DNA of 46,227 nt from Bacteroidaceae bacterium (GCA_017516885.1 JAFXAR010000041.1:1-46227), one strand, 5' to 3'. Shown: positions 32,180 to 42,571, counted from the first letter of the stretch. Program-made: numbers and translations. The notes: generated from the letters alone by a model not told the origin.

Positions 32180-32631
32180 GCCGAAGGCGAAGTTTAGACA
32201 GCGCTGGCAGCAATTAGTCGCACGAAGCACAGACGAAGTTTGTGCCGTGCGGGTTGCGGTAAGGCAGCGTTGTCAAAACGGAAAACTGAAAGCTTTGCTT
32301 GAAGTTTAGACAACACTGGCAGCATTTAGTCGCACGAAGCACAGACGCAGTTTGTGCCGTGCGGGTTGCGGTAAGACAGCGTTGGCAAAACGGAAAGCGG
32401 AAAACTGAAAGCTTTGCTTGAAGTTTAGACAGCGCTGGCAAAGCGGAAAACGGAAAACGGAAAGCTTTGCTTGAAGTTTAGACAGCGCTGGCAAAGCGGA
32501 AAACGGAAAACTGAAAGCTTTGCTTGAAGTTTAGACAGCGCTGGCAAAGCGGAAAACGGAAAACGGAAAGCTTTGCTTGAAGTTTTGACAGAGTTGGCAA
32601 AACGGAAAACGGAAAACTGAAAACTGAAAGG
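32168..32631. repeat. Intergenic repeat array, two long units and a 53-bp tandem series
   Basis: Units start GAAGTTTAGACAGCGCTGGC (or close variants) at 32189, 32301, 32420, 32473, 32526 and 32579. The first two spacings are 112 and 119 bp because of an inserted block with an imperfect hairpin (CGCAC..GCACA..TGTGC..GTGCG); the next three are exactly 53 bp. Each short unit ends with GGAAAAC heptamers and AAAGCTTTGCTT. CAGCGCTG and AAAGCTTT are palindromes. Since 53 is not a multiple of three, frames through it shift at each unit, so it is not a gene. It has no spacers of the CRISPR kind. The rest of the ribBA-aspartate aminotransferase gap holds nothing else. Confidence 0.92.
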
Positions 32632-32674
32632 TGATGATAATATAAAAACAAACTATAACTAACAGCAAAATAAA

Positions 32675-33868
32675 ATGAACAAACTATCAGACCGCGTAAA
32701 CCGATTAGCGCCGTCGGCAACACTGGCAATGTCGCAGAAGAGCCAGGAACTTAAAGCACAAGGCGTTGATGTAATAAATATGAGTGTTGGAGAACCTGAC
32801 TTCAATACACCCGACGCTATCAAGTCGGCAGCAAAGCAGGCTATTGATGACAACTGGTCACGCTACTCTCCAGTGCCAGGCTACCCTACTCTTCGCAAGG
32901 CAATAGTTGCCAAGCTTAAGAATGAGAACGGACTTGATTTTACCGAAGCTCAGATTTCTGTTTCAAACGGAGCAAAGCAAGCTGTATGCAACGCTATTAT
33001 GGCACTTGTTAATCCTGGAGATGAAGTTATTGTACCCGCACCATACTGGGTAAGCTACCCCGACATGGTTAAGCTTGCCGACGGTACTCCGGTAATTGTA
33101 AGCGCAGGCATTGAGCAGAACTTCAAGATTACAGGAGCACAGCTTGAGGCTGCAATAACTACAAAAACAAAGATGCTTATCCTTTGCTCTCCATCAAACC
33201 CCACCGGTTCGGTATATACCAAAGAAGAGCTTAAGGAACTTGCCGGTGTACTTGCAAAACACCCCAATGTTTTTGTTGTTGCCGATGAAATTTACGAGCA
33301 CATCAATTATGTTGGCAAGCACGAAAGCATTGCCCAGTTCCCCGAAATAAGAGAACGTGTAATAATTATAAACGGTGTATCAAAGGCATACGCCATGACA
33401 GGCTGGCGCATAGGCTATCTTGCAGCTGCCGACTGGATTGTAAAAGGATGCAACAAGCTGCAGGGACAATATACCAGCGGACCATGCTCTGTGTCACAGA
33501 TGGCATCACTTGAGGCATACATCGGTTCTCAAGAGCCGGTAGAGGAGATGCGCAAGGCTTTCCAGCGCCGCCGCGACCTTATTGTAAAATTGGCAAAGGA
33601 GATTCCCGGACTTGAGGTAAATGTGCCCGAAGGCGCTTTCTACCTTTTCCCAAAATGCAGTTCATTCTACGGAAAGAGCTATAACGGTACAGTTATCAAT
33701 AACAGTGACGACCTTGCAATGTATCTTCTTACCGAAGCGCATGTTGCAGCTGTGGGAGGAACATCATTCGGCGCACCTGAATGCTTTAGAATGAGCTATG
33801 CCACAAGTGACGAGAATATTATTGAGGCAATACGCCGCATAAAGGAAGCGCTTGCCAAACTGTCATAA
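32675..33868 (+). CDS. aspB: Aspartate aminotransferase, class I
   Basis: 397 residues, standard length of the prokaryotic Ib-type enzyme. The PLP lysine is in NGVSKAYAMTGWRIGY, the substrate and cofactor Asn/Asp/Tyr are in SPSNPTG and VADEIYEH, and the carboxylate-binding Arg is in FRMSYATS. It interconverts aspartate and oxaloacetate and may also act on aromatic amino acids or prephenate. The gene stands after the repeat array and is followed by two hairpins. Confidence 0.94.
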   Translation: MNKLSDRVNRLAPSATLAMSQKSQELKAQGVDVINMSVGEPDFNTPDAIKSAAKQAIDDNWSRYSPVPGYPTLRKAIVAKLKNENGLDFTEAQISVSNGAKQAVCNAIMALVNPGDEVIVPAPYWVSYPDMVKLADGTPVIVSAGIEQNFKITGAQLEAAITTKTKMLILCSPSNPTGSVYTKEELKELAGVLAKHPNVFVVADEIYEHINYVGKHESIAQFPEIRERVIIINGVSKAYAMTGWRIGYLAAADWIVKGCNKLQGQYTSGPCSVSQMASLEAYIGSQEPVEEMRKAFQRRRDLIVKLAKEIPGLEVNVPEGAFYLFPKCSSFYGKSYNGTVINNSDDLAMYLLTEAHVAAVGGTSFGAPECFRMSYATSDENIIEAIRRIKEALAKLS

Positions 33869-33888
33869 AAGATAGCGGTTATCCTCCT

Positions 33889-33932
33889 CGCTGCTAATGA
33901 GAGCAAAGAGGCTTGTGCTCTCATTAGCAGCG
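33889..33932 (+). terminator. 16-bp hairpin after aspB
   Basis: CGCTGCTAATGAGAGC (33889-33904) pairs perfectly with 33917-33932 around a 12-base loop, 20 bases after the stop. The T content after the stem is moderate (TTGGTTCCGGTTTTT). Confidence 0.65.
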
Positions 33933-33991
33933 TTGGTTCCGGTTTTTCAGGCTGCGCAAGCCTTAAACTGCATCTTTTTACTCATCTCAAC

Positions 33992-34035
33992 AAAAATGAG
34001 ACTGCTAATAATCTTTTTAGCCAGTCTCATTTTTT
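33992..34035 (+). terminator. Second hairpin terminator with T run
   Basis: AAAAATGAGACTG (33992-34004) pairs with 34022-34034; CTA/TAG extends the stem past one bulged base. Six T's follow. A stronger intrinsic terminator than the first, and suited to both strands. Confidence 0.75.
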
Positions 34036-34489
34036 AAGTTATAAACCATTGTTGAAAACCTGTTCAAAACATAATAATAAATCAAATAAAAAAAGTGTCA
34101 TTATAATTTTGTTTTCAGGAATAAAAAAACAAGCAGTGAACACTATTTGAAATCCAAATTATTCTGCCACTTTTTAACTTTAATTTTTCAAAGGTATTTT
34201 CAACAGTTTTCAACCGGTTTTTAAACATAAGTTTTCAATAAACGCAATTATTAACAATATGTTGAAAACATACCATATTTAATTTATTATAAACATTTTA
34301 GGTTGTTGACAAAGTATAGATAAATATTACTCTTAAACTAATAACCCAAAAAGCAAATTTAAGGCAAGTTTTTTCTCTACATAATCAACAGGAGTTATTG
34401 TTGTTATTGTATTTTTTTATTTTTTAAAAAAGGATATATATAATAAAAGTCTGGTTGAAAGGGTGGATAACTCAATTTAACTGCAAGGC
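34036..34489. other. AT-rich gap with DnaA-box-like cluster, candidate replication origin
   Basis: No gene is seen in this long gap. It holds repeated 9-mers related to the DnaA box TTATCCACA: TTTTCAACA at 34050-34058 (minus), 34197-34205 (plus) and 34260-34268 (minus), TTTTCAACC at 34207-34215, TTTTCAATA at 34232-34240, TTGTCAACA at 34304-34312 (minus), CTTTCAACC at 34453-34461 (minus) and TTATCCACC at 34462-34470 (minus). A very AT-rich block at about 34408-34447 could be an unwinding element. Gene direction does not switch here as at many origins, so this is a hypothesis. Confidence 0.35.
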
Positions 34490-34522
34490 TTTGTTTTTCT
34501 CGCTTGTTTGTTGCTATCTTTG
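34490..34522 (+). promoter_or_regulatory. Promoter of the metallophosphoesterase gene
   Basis: TTTG (34490-34493), 21 bases, TATCTTTG (34515-34522). It lies in a block shared with 2490-2540. It shows that the in-frame ATG at 34508 is not used. Confidence 0.75.
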
Positions 34523-34570
34523 CGGCGAACTGCGAACATAGCAGCAAAATTCAAACAGCTTTTAAAGAAC

Positions 34571-35746
34571 ATGGCAAAAATACTTACCCTTATATTGGCA
34601 TTAGCCTCTGTATGGTTAGACTACACGGCCTACAAAAGACTAAAGTCACATAGCATAAACAGGAAAATCCTATACTCGTTCGCAGGAACAGTTCTTGCAT
34701 CGTGTCTGCTTATTCTGCTTACGCCTCTTTTTATGTTCATATTCATTGATGCTGAAAACAGCCAGTGGATGATGAAATTTTCAATGTCAATTCTCACTGT
34801 CTATCTTTTCTTTTCGGTATCAAGATTATTCGCCTATGCATTTTGGCTGCCGTCGAAAAGGAAATTTTGGATGAAAGCCGGAATATCTGCCGGAGCATTG
34901 CTTTTTATGTTCCTTGCTTACAGTGCTTTTGTTACAAGAACTGATTACAAGGTAAATAAGGTTACTCTATCATTCAATAATGTTCCAAATGAATTCAGCG
35001 GCTGCAGAATAGCTTTTATTTCGGATATGCATATAGGTTCAATGTGGAATGCCGAAAGCGAGCTTGAAGAACTTTCGGAATTGATAGGTGAAATAAATCC
35101 CGACCTCCTTGTTTTTGGAGGTGACTTAGTAAATATACACAATTCTGAGCTTAGCCCGGAAATATTGTCTTTACTGGGCTGTATAAAAGGAACTGAGGGC
35201 ACTTTTGCTGTTCTTGGCAACCATGATACCGGAGCGTATATAAACGGCTCTACGCCCGAATCACGAGCTTTAAATATAAGTATGATTGAAAGCAAGATAA
35301 AAGATGCCGGCTGGACACTTTTAAGGGACAGTACAGTATATATACGCCGAGGGAGCTCATGCATTGCATTAACAGGAATAGACTACTCCGAAAAGCTTCT
35401 CGATTACAAGCATTCACTGAATGCAATTGAGGATTTTGATGTGAGCCATGTATATAAGAATGTTCCCGATTCTGTATTTAACATAACTGTTTCGCATCTT
35501 CCTCAGCTGTGGCATTCTCTCTGTGACAATGGATACAGCGACCTGACGCTTTCGGGCCACATACATGCCATGCAGATGAAGATAGCAGGGCTCTCTCCTG
35601 CTGCGCTTATGTATGACGAATGGAGCGGCCTTTACGAGCGGCCTAACGGCAAGCTTTATATCAATGACGGAATAGGCAGCGTAGGCTTCTTTGCCCGCAT
35701 AGGCGCCCGGCCTGAGGTTACGGTTATTGAGCTTAGGTGTGAATAA
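34571..35746 (+). CDS. Membrane-anchored metallophosphoesterase (YkuE/YaeI type)
   Basis: 391 residues. Four hydrophobic helices in the first 125 residues, then a calcineurin-like domain with all metal motifs: FISDMHIGS, FGGDLVN, LGNHDTG, a His in TVSHLPQ and SGHIHAMQ. YkuE/YaeI relatives hydrolyse UDP-diacylglucosamine-like lipids or other phosphodiesters at the membrane; the true substrate here is not known. The ATG at 34571 follows the promoter; the frame extended to 34508 would begin inside it. Confidence 0.9.
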   Translation: MAKILTLILALASVWLDYTAYKRLKSHSINRKILYSFAGTVLASCLLILLTPLFMFIFIDAENSQWMMKFSMSILTVYLFFSVSRLFAYAFWLPSKRKFWMKAGISAGALLFMFLAYSAFVTRTDYKVNKVTLSFNNVPNEFSGCRIAFISDMHIGSMWNAESELEELSELIGEINPDLLVFGGDLVNIHNSELSPEILSLLGCIKGTEGTFAVLGNHDTGAYINGSTPESRALNISMIESKIKDAGWTLLRDSTVYIRRGSSCIALTGIDYSEKLLDYKHSLNAIEDFDVSHVYKNVPDSVFNITVSHLPQLWHSLCDNGYSDLTLSGHIHAMQMKIAGLSPAALMYDEWSGLYERPNGKLYINDGIGSVGFFARIGARPEVTVIELRCE

Positions 35747-35795
35747 TCAGGAGGTCTTTTTATTATACAATTCAACCTTGCCGTTTGTCGTTGTT

Positions 35796-38087
35796 TTATC
35801 GTGTAACAAGTATCTTTGTTGCAATGGATTCATTGCCGTAGCTGTCGTAGAGCAAAACGTAATAAACTCCGCTTGCTACCTTTTCGCCACGGCTGTTGCG
35901 GCCGTTCCATTTGTATTGTCCGCCGGTTGACGTGCCTTCATTTACAAGCATGCCTGCTGCATCTACAATCTTAACATTGCAATCGGATGTTAGTCCGGCT
36001 ATTGAAATATATCCGTTATATCCCGGGCGCACGGGGTTTGGATAGGCATGCACGCTGTTTTCATCAAGCGTCTTCTGAGGGCGTGTAGCATCGCTCATGT
36101 AGCTGACTATTCCCTTGTCTGTTCCAATGAACACCTCTCCGCTTTCGTCGTTTATTGCTATGCTTTCAATAGTGTTCGACGGCAGTGGGGAGTTATCGGT
36201 CTTGAAGTGGTGTATTGTCTCAAGGCCGTCGGCGCTTATCAGGTATATGCCGTTGTCGTTTGTCCCAATCCATTTTCGGTTAGCGCCGTCAATCTTTATG
36301 CTTTTTATATATGTTCCGCTCATAAGATAATCGGCAAGCCCTGTACCGTCGTTGCGAGGCACTTTTATCTGCTTGAATATGCCGTTGCTGAAGAATGCCT
36401 CGGGATTGTCAATTACAAATAGTCCAATATTTGTACCTATCCAAATTGTACCGTTTTTGTCCTCTTCAAGTGCATAGAGCTGGTAAATCTCATAGCTTAC
36501 TCCATCCTGGTTGGTAAAGTGGTTTATCCATCTTTTTGTTTCGTCATCGCTTGTGTCAAGTGGAGTTCCGTTCATTTTGGCGCAGAAAATTCCAGGCTTG
36601 CTTTGCAGTGATGTAACCCACAGCCAGCCTCTTGAGTCAATGAGCGGCTGTACAACAGTGGGCAGATATTCAAGATCCTTATATGGAAGCTCAATCCATG
36701 TGCCGTCTCTTTTAAGTACCTTTATTATGTTTTTCATACCTGTGTTTATGCACCACAGGTTACCTTCGCTGTCGAATTTTACGGTGGGCACGCGAATGTA
36801 TCGGTTGTTATTTGGGATAACGCTTTCAAGAGAGCTGTTGTTATAGTCGTAGTGCTTTACAAATTCTCCGTTTCTGAATTCGTAAATTCCGTATCCGAAT
36901 GAGCTTGCAAAATAGTGCCCGGGCTCAAGCGGGTCTTCGTCAATGGAGCACATATTCACGTAATTGCGCCCGGTGGCTTTTCTTATGGTGTCTTCGGGTA
37001 GGTTTGTCCATTTTCCGCTTACCGGATTATATTCCATAAGTGTTCCATCGTGGAATGTGATGTCAAAGTAGTTGATGTTTCCTCCTGCAATGAGCAGTTT
37101 TCCGCTATCGGTAAACTTCATGAATTCACTGTAGTTCCTTACCGGGCTGTTGGGCTGCAACGGTTCTGCAACGGCTGCAAGAGCGTTATCCTTTACTGTG
37201 CACTCCTCTACTCCATTGTAACCTTTACAGCACCAATATGATTCTTTGTCTTTTAGTATAAAATTATATTTGCCGTCAATGTTGCATATTTTACTTGTTC
37301 CGTTGCTGTCAATTTTTACAATACGGCTTGCTGACACTGCTATAAAGCTGTCGCCATCCCTGTAGAGGTAACTGTAGCTGTCACTGTTGTCAACCATTGT
37401 CACCTTGTCTGTTTCAGGGATAATTTCAAGAAATTTACCATCGCTTGCCAGGCAGTAGAGTTTGCCGTTCAGTTCATCAAGCGCCTTCATTGCATTCTGG
37501 TGCACTTTTTTCCAGTTGTTTTTATCGAGCATGTTTTTGCTTGTGTCGCAGAAATGCAGTCCCGATTCGGTTGCTGTGTACAGGCGGTCTTTAAAGAGGC
37601 GGGCGCACTTTGTCTTGAGCCCAGTGTTGTAGGTGTTGCTGAACTCAAGGTTTTCAAGGTCAAGCTCCACTACTCCAAAATCGGTGGAAAGATAGGCTGT
37701 ACTGCCTTGAATGCCAATGTGGTTGATGTTTTTTTGCTGGAGCGACTTGTTTTTGAGGTCGGCAATATTGTAAACTTCGCCATCATCGTAAAGAATGTCA
37801 ATATTTGCATTGGCGTACACGATAACTAATGCCTTGGTGCTGCTGCAGTAGGATATATGAGTTATATTTATATCGCTCAGGGAGTTTATTTTGTCGTAAG
37901 TGTAGAGTTCATTATCGGCCTTGCTGTACGAGTACAGCGCCCCTGAAGTAAGCACATACAATTTATCTCCTGCTTTTTGGCAGTATGTGGCATTGTGGTA
38001 CGATGGGTATAGTGTCCAGTCGCCAATGCCTGCTTTAAGTGTCATTGCCGACAGGAGCAGGCATAATGCAAATATTCTTTTTATCAT
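35796..38087 (-). CDS. porZ: PorZ-like beta-propeller protein with T9SS sorting domain
   Basis: 763 residues. Signal peptide (1-19), two consecutive seven-bladed beta-propeller regions formed by repeats such as TESGLHFCD, GTNIGLFVID and GTDKGIVSYM, and a C-terminal domain of the type A sorting kind (HAYPNPVRPGYNGYISIAGL, then GQYKWNGRNSRGEKVASGVYYVLL). PorZ is part of the attachment complex of the type 9 secretion system that links cargo to A-LPS on the cell surface, and it is itself T9SS-exported. Length and layout match PorZ of Porphyromonas (about 776). It is two bases after rdgB in the leuS-yitT-rdgB-porZ series. Confidence 0.85.
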   Translation of the reverse strand: MIKRIFALCLLLSAMTLKAGIGDWTLYPSYHNATYCQKAGDKLYVLTSGALYSYSKADNELYTYDKINSLSDINITHISYCSSTKALVIVYANANIDILYDDGEVYNIADLKNKSLQQKNINHIGIQGSTAYLSTDFGVVELDLENLEFSNTYNTGLKTKCARLFKDRLYTATESGLHFCDTSKNMLDKNNWKKVHQNAMKALDELNGKLYCLASDGKFLEIIPETDKVTMVDNSDSYSYLYRDGDSFIAVSASRIVKIDSNGTSKICNIDGKYNFILKDKESYWCCKGYNGVEECTVKDNALAAVAEPLQPNSPVRNYSEFMKFTDSGKLLIAGGNINYFDITFHDGTLMEYNPVSGKWTNLPEDTIRKATGRNYVNMCSIDEDPLEPGHYFASSFGYGIYEFRNGEFVKHYDYNNSSLESVIPNNNRYIRVPTVKFDSEGNLWCINTGMKNIIKVLKRDGTWIELPYKDLEYLPTVVQPLIDSRGWLWVTSLQSKPGIFCAKMNGTPLDTSDDETKRWINHFTNQDGVSYEIYQLYALEEDKNGTIWIGTNIGLFVIDNPEAFFSNGIFKQIKVPRNDGTGLADYLMSGTYIKSIKIDGANRKWIGTNDNGIYLISADGLETIHHFKTDNSPLPSNTIESIAINDESGEVFIGTDKGIVSYMSDATRPQKTLDENSVHAYPNPVRPGYNGYISIAGLTSDCNVKIVDAAGMLVNEGTSTGGQYKWNGRNSRGEKVASGVYYVLLYDSYGNESIATKILVTR

Positions 38088-38089
38088 AG

Positions 38090-38677
38090 TCAGAAGCTGT
38101 CTGAAGTTTTATTCAAGTAATCGCTTAACTGCTCTGTTGCACGGTAGCGGTGGCTTATGCTGTTCTTCTGCTCACTGCTCATCTGTGCAAAACTCTCTGA
38201 AAATCCTTCGGGTACGAATATAGGGTCGTAGCCGAAGCCTGAATCTCCCCTTTTCTCCTCTGTTATTCTCCCCTTCACAATTCCGTTGAACAGTTTCTCC
38301 TCTCCGTCTATTATTAACGCAATAACTGTGCGAAATTGTGCGTTGCGGTTGCTTTTTCCTGTTAAATTATGCAACAGCTTCTTCATATTGGCTTCGGGAC
38401 AGCACTCTTCGCCGGCGTAACGTGCCGAATATACTCCCGGCTCGCCGCCAAGAGCCTCTACTTCAAGGCCGGTATCGTCGGCAAAGCAGTTGGCTCCAAA
38501 CTTTTCATATATGTAGCGCGCCTTTATGAGCGCATTGCCCTGCAGGGTGTCGGCGGTTTCGGGAATATCATCAAAGCAGCCTATATCCTTTAGCGAGAGA
38601 ACCTCTACCCTATTGCCAAGAATGGCCTTTACCTCGTCTAATTTATGTTTGTTGTTTGTTGCAAATACTAATTTCAT
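38090..38677 (-). CDS. rdgB: Non-canonical purine NTP pyrophosphatase (RdgB/HAM1)
   Basis: 195 residues, normal for the family. Motifs: [13 protein letters not shown] (5-17) binding phosphate, [12 protein letters not shown] (about 66-77) with the catalytic Asp, [14 protein letters not shown] and the closing ISHRYRA. It hydrolyses ITP, XTP and dITP to keep them out of nucleic acids. Its start overlaps the yitT stop by four bases, showing translational coupling. Confidence 0.97.
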   Translation of the reverse strand: MKLVFATNNKHKLDEVKAILGNRVEVLSLKDIGCFDDIPETADTLQGNALIKARYIYEKFGANCFADDTGLEVEALGGEPGVYSARYAGEECCPEANMKKLLHNLTGKSNRNAQFRTVIALIIDGEEKLFNGIVKGRITEEKRGDSGFGYDPIFVPEGFSESFAQMSSEQKNSISHRYRATEQLSDYLNKTSDSF

Positions 38678-39657
38678 TTTTGTGCCTCATTGCTGTTTTC
38701 TGTGATTTCCTTTGGTGCTATGTGCTCTTTCTTCACCTTTTTGGAGTTTGCCTTGATTCTGTCGAATCCGTTGCCGTATACAGCCATTACCTTTGACTGT
38801 GAAATAAGGGCATTAGGGTCAATCTTCTTTATTGCGCTGAGCAGCTGGTTCGACTGGTTGGCGCGGGCAATTGTGGTAACAACCTTTCCTTCCTTGCCCG
38901 AATAGTAGCCTACTGAATCAAGCAGTGTAACACCGCGCTTGAGGTAGCGTGTGATGTAGTATGCAATTTCATCGTATTTGCTCGAGAATATGAAGAACTG
39001 CACTGCCTGGCGGTTGCTGTTTACCATGTAGTCGAGCGATACGTTTACAATCACAAGGTTTATGAATCCGTAAAAAACCTTCTGCAGGCCGGTTACAAGG
39101 TCGTTGGGGATTATAAAGAAACTGCTCATGATGATGCAGGCGTCGACATATAGCATAGCGCGCCCGAAACTGACATCCTTGTACTTGTTTACGATGGCTG
39201 CAATAATGTCAACTCCTCCTGTGCTTCCGTTGGCAAGAAAGCAGAATGCAATTCCCATTCCTGTGAATATTGAACCAACAATACATGCCTCAAGCTGCTT
39301 CTCAGGACCAAGAATATCGTAAGCAGTTGGCCATGTCTTGAACAGATAATCAAAGCCCTCAAGCATAAGTGTCATCACAATGATGGCATATATGGTCTTT
39401 ATGCAGAACTTCAGTCCCAGCTGCTGTATTGCAATAATTATAAGTATAATGTTTATTGCAAAATAGGTGTATTGCATGGGCAGGCCTGTTGTGTACTCTA
39501 CAATGCCTCCTACACCGGTTATGCCTCCTGTAACAAACTGGTATGGGGCCATGAAGAACTTCCATGTGAATGCGTAGGTTGCAAGTCCTAATGTAATCAT
39601 GATGTAGTTCTTTATCTCGCTCATGATTGTAGGTCTTGGAATGAATCGTTTAGGCAT
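38674..39657 (-). CDS. YitT-family membrane protein (DUF161/DUF2179)
   Basis: 327 residues. About five hydrophobic helices, with [20 protein letters not shown] opening the family pattern and [16 protein letters not shown] central to it, followed by a C-terminal cytoplasmic DUF2179 domain (about 225-300) ending in [14 protein letters not shown]. Function unknown; the soluble domain is related to ligand-binding domains. Between leuS (29 bases) and rdgB (overlap of four). Confidence 0.92.
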   Translation of the reverse strand: MPKRFIPRPTIMSEIKNYIMITLGLATYAFTWKFFMAPYQFVTGGITGVGGIVEYTTGLPMQYTYFAINIILIIIAIQQLGLKFCIKTIYAIIVMTLMLEGFDYLFKTWPTAYDILGPEKQLEACIVGSIFTGMGIAFCFLANGSTGGVDIIAAIVNKYKDVSFGRAMLYVDACIIMSSFFIIPNDLVTGLQKVFYGFINLVIVNVSLDYMVNSNRQAVQFFIFSSKYDEIAYYITRYLKRGVTLLDSVGYYSGKEGKVVTTIARANQSNQLLSAIKKIDPNALISQSKVMAVYGNGFDRIKANSKKVKKEHIAPKEITENSNEAQK

Positions 39658-39686
39658 AATGGAAACTGTTTAGATTAAACAAATTC

Positions 39687-42518
39687 TCAGATTACAATAT
39701 TAACAATCTTCTTTGGTACAATGATGACTTTCCTTATAGGTTTGCCGTCAATGTATTTTTGGCTGTTCTCGTTTGCCAATACAGCTGTTTCAATATCAGC
39801 ATTTGATGCTTCGGCTGCAAAATCCATTGTAAAGCGCGCCTTTCCGTTAAAGGATATTGTGTACTTTATTGTATCTTCCTTGAGGTATTCCTCGTTGAAT
39901 GCTGGCCACTCTGCATCGCATATTGTTGTTGTGTGCCCGAGCACTTCCCACAGCTCCTCGCAAATATGCGGAGCGAACGGAGATAGCGCCACCACAAGCT
40001 GTTCAAGGATTGCCTTCTTGCTGCACTTGAGTGCCGAGAGTTCGTTCACGCAAATCATGAATGCGCTCACATTGGTGTTATACGAGAATGCCGGAATATC
40101 CTCAGTAGCCTTCTTTATAAGCTTGTGCAGTGACTTCAGCTCCTCTTTTGAGGGCGCTTCATCGGTTACAATGCAGTTGTCGTTCTTGTCGAAGAACATT
40201 CCCCACAGCTTGCGCAGGAAACGGTGGCAGCCGTCGATTCCGTTGGTATCCCATGGCTTTGACTGCTCAATGGGGCCCAAGAATATTTCGTACATGCGCA
40301 GAGTGTCGGCGCCGTACTTCTCGACAATGACATCGGGGTTAACCACGTTGAACATTGACTTGCTCATTTTCTCCACAGCCCAGCCGCAGATGTATTTGCC
40401 CTCCTCAAGGATAAACTCTGCATTGGCATATTCGGGACGCCATGCGCGGAATGCGTCAATATCAAGAACGTCATTTGATACAATGTTTACATCGACATGC
40501 AGCGGAGTTACATCGTACTCCTTTGACAGGTTGAGTGAAACAAATGTGTTAGTGTCCTTTATGCGGTATACAAAGTTGCTTCGTCCCTGAATCATACCCT
40601 GGTTTATCAGTTTCTGGAACGGTTCTTCCTTTATGCTTATGCCCATGTCAAAGAGGAACATATTCCAAAAGCGCGAGTAGATGAGGTGGCCTGTAGCGTG
40701 CTCTGTGCCGCCTACATAAAGGTCGACATTCTGCCAGTATGCATCGGCCTCACTTGATACAAGCGCTGTGTGGTTGCGCGGGTCCATGTAGCGCAGATAG
40801 TATGCGCTTGAACCGGAAAAGCCCGGCATTGTGTTAAGCTCAAGCGGGAATACTGTTTCGTTATTGATATTCTCCTTGCTTGTTACACATCTGTTTGCTG
40901 TGTCCCATGCCCACATTTTTGCGTGTCCCAATGGCGGCTCTCCGCTTTCTGTGGGGAGGAATTTCTCAACCTCAGGAAGTTCAAGAGGCAGACACTCCTC
41001 CGGGATTGGGCAAGGCACTCCGTTCTTGTAGTAGATGGGGAATGGTTCACCCCAGTAGCGCTGGCGGCTGAAGATTGCGTCGCGCAGACGGTAGTTCACC
41101 TTTACGCGGCCCAGCTTGTTCTCTGTGACGAACTCTTTAGTCCTTGCAATGGCCTCTTTTACTGTAAGGCCGTTGAGATTGAGCTTGCAGTCTGCAAATT
41201 TTGCAACCGGGGAATTTGTCATTATACCCTCTTTTGCATCAAAGCTCTCCTCGCTCACGTCGCAGCCCTCTATGAGCGGACGAATCTCAATGCCAAAGTG
41301 CTTGGCGAATGCGTAGTCACGGCTGTCGTGGGCGGGTACTGCCATAATAGCGCCTGTTCCGTACCCTGAAAGCACATAGTCGCTTACCCATACAGGGATT
41401 TCTTCGCCTGTGATAGGGTTGATTGCGTATGAGCCGGTAAACACACCGGTTACATTGCGGTCAATCATGCGCTCGCGCTCGGTGCGCTTCTTTGTGCGGT
41501 CAAGGTATGCTTCAACCGCTTCCTTCTGCCCTTCTGTGGTAATTTGCGCCACAAGCTCGCTCTCAGGTGCAAGAACCATGAAGGTTACGCCGAAGATTGT
41601 GTCGGCGCGGGTTGTGAATATTGTAAACTGAATGTCGCTGTCCTTTATGCGGAAGTTCATTTCCGTACCCTCGCTGCGGCCAATCCAGTTGCGCTGTGTC
41701 TCCTTTATTGAGTCGGTCCAGTCTATCCTGTCAAGTCCGTCAAGCAGGCGCTGTGAATATGCCGAAACTCTGAGGCACCACTGCTTCATCTTCTTCTGCA
41801 CCACAGGGTGGCCGCCGCGCTCCGACACTCCGTCAACAACCTCGTCGTTGGCAAGCACTGTTCCAAGCATAGGACACCAGTTAACCATAGTCTCGCTTAT
41901 GAAGGCTATGCGCCAGTTCATGAGCAGTTCCTGCTGTTCGGTCTCGCTCATGCCGTTCCACTCGGCTGCTGTAACCTCAACCTCTTCGCTGCATGCGGCG
42001 TTGATGCCCGCACTGCCCTCCTTGCTGAGCCTGTCTATGAGCTCCTCTATCGGCCTTGCGCTTTTTGTGTCGTTGTTGTAGTAGCTGTTGAACATCTTGA
42101 TGAATGTCCACTGAGTCCAGTGGTAGTATTCAGGGTCGCATGTTCTTATTTCGCGGTTCCAGTCGAAGCAGAAGCCAATCTTGTCGAGCTGCTCGCGGTA
42201 GCGTGCGATATTCTGTTCTGTAGTCACAGCAGGGTGCTGGCCGGTCTGTATTGCATACTGCTCGGCGGGGAGGCCGTATGCATCGTAGCCCATGGGGTTA
42301 AGCACATTGTATCCCTGAAGGCGCTTGAAACGCGCGAATATGTCGGATGCTATGTATCCCAGCGGATGGCCGACATGAAGGCCTGCTCCCGATGGATAAG
42401 GGAACATGTTGAGCACATAGAACTTCTTCTTGTCATTGTTTTCAACTACGCGGTAGGTGTTATTCTCCTTCCACCTCTTCTGCCACTTCTGTTCAATCTC
42501 GTTAAAATTGTATGCCAT
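39687..42518 (-). CDS. leuS: Leucyl-tRNA synthetase
   Basis: 943 residues. Class I signature HVGH (48-51) in [13 protein letters not shown] and KMSKS (near residue 715, [11 protein letters not shown]), with the CP1 editing domain between ([20 protein letters not shown], threonine-rich peptide and [18 protein letters not shown]). It charges tRNA-Leu. Thirteen extra codons upstream are possible, but the family start [16 protein letters not shown] is at 42518. A 17-bp palindrome sits in the leader at 42555-42571 and a TATTTTTG -7 box at 42589-42582. First gene of the leuS-yitT-rdgB-porZ series. Confidence 0.97.
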   Translation of the reverse strand: MAYNFNEIEQKWQKRWKENNTYRVVENNDKKKFYVLNMFPYPSGAGLHVGHPLGYIASDIFARFKRLQGYNVLNPMGYDAYGLPAEQYAIQTGQHPAVTTEQNIARYREQLDKIGFCFDWNREIRTCDPEYYHWTQWTFIKMFNSYYNNDTKSARPIEELIDRLSKEGSAGINAACSEEVEVTAAEWNGMSETEQQELLMNWRIAFISETMVNWCPMLGTVLANDEVVDGVSERGGHPVVQKKMKQWCLRVSAYSQRLLDGLDRIDWTDSIKETQRNWIGRSEGTEMNFRIKDSDIQFTIFTTRADTIFGVTFMVLAPESELVAQITTEGQKEAVEAYLDRTKKRTERERMIDRNVTGVFTGSYAINPITGEEIPVWVSDYVLSGYGTGAIMAVPAHDSRDYAFAKHFGIEIRPLIEGCDVSEESFDAKEGIMTNSPVAKFADCKLNLNGLTVKEAIARTKEFVTENKLGRVKVNYRLRDAIFSRQRYWGEPFPIYYKNGVPCPIPEECLPLELPEVEKFLPTESGEPPLGHAKMWAWDTANRCVTSKENINNETVFPLELNTMPGFSGSSAYYLRYMDPRNHTALVSSEADAYWQNVDLYVGGTEHATGHLIYSRFWNMFLFDMGISIKEEPFQKLINQGMIQGRSNFVYRIKDTNTFVSLNLSKEYDVTPLHVDVNIVSNDVLDIDAFRAWRPEYANAEFILEEGKYICGWAVEKMSKSMFNVVNPDVIVEKYGADTLRMYEIFLGPIEQSKPWDTNGIDGCHRFLRKLWGMFFDKNDNCIVTDEAPSKEELKSLHKLIKKATEDIPAFSYNTNVSAFMICVNELSALKCSKKAILEQLVVALSPFAPHICEELWEVLGHTTTICDAEWPAFNEEYLKEDTIKYTISFNGKARFTMDFAAEASNADIETAVLANENSQKYIDGKPIRKVIIVPKKIVNIVI

Positions 42519-42554
42519 ATTTTTGTTAGATTTATATACAAACATCACTATTGT

Positions 42555-42571
42555 CATCTACATAGTAGATG
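42555..42571. promoter_or_regulatory. Perfect palindrome in the leuS leader
   Basis: CATCTAC and GTAGATG flank ATA, 37 bases before the leuS start and downstream of the -7 box (TATTTTTG, 42589-42582, minus strand). It lies where a repressor dimer could bind or where the leader RNA could fold. Confidence 0.4.

Noticed and set aside
32168-32631. CRISPR-like array
   Set aside because: Units are contiguous repeats with no unique spacers, and no cas genes are present.
32214-32729. Overlapping minus-strand reading frames through the repeat array
   Set aside because: The 53-bp period shifts frame at each unit; the frames only echo the repeat and have no start or family support.
39721-40590. 289-codon antisense frame in leuS
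   Set aside because: A shadow of leuS codon usage; no start signal and no family features.
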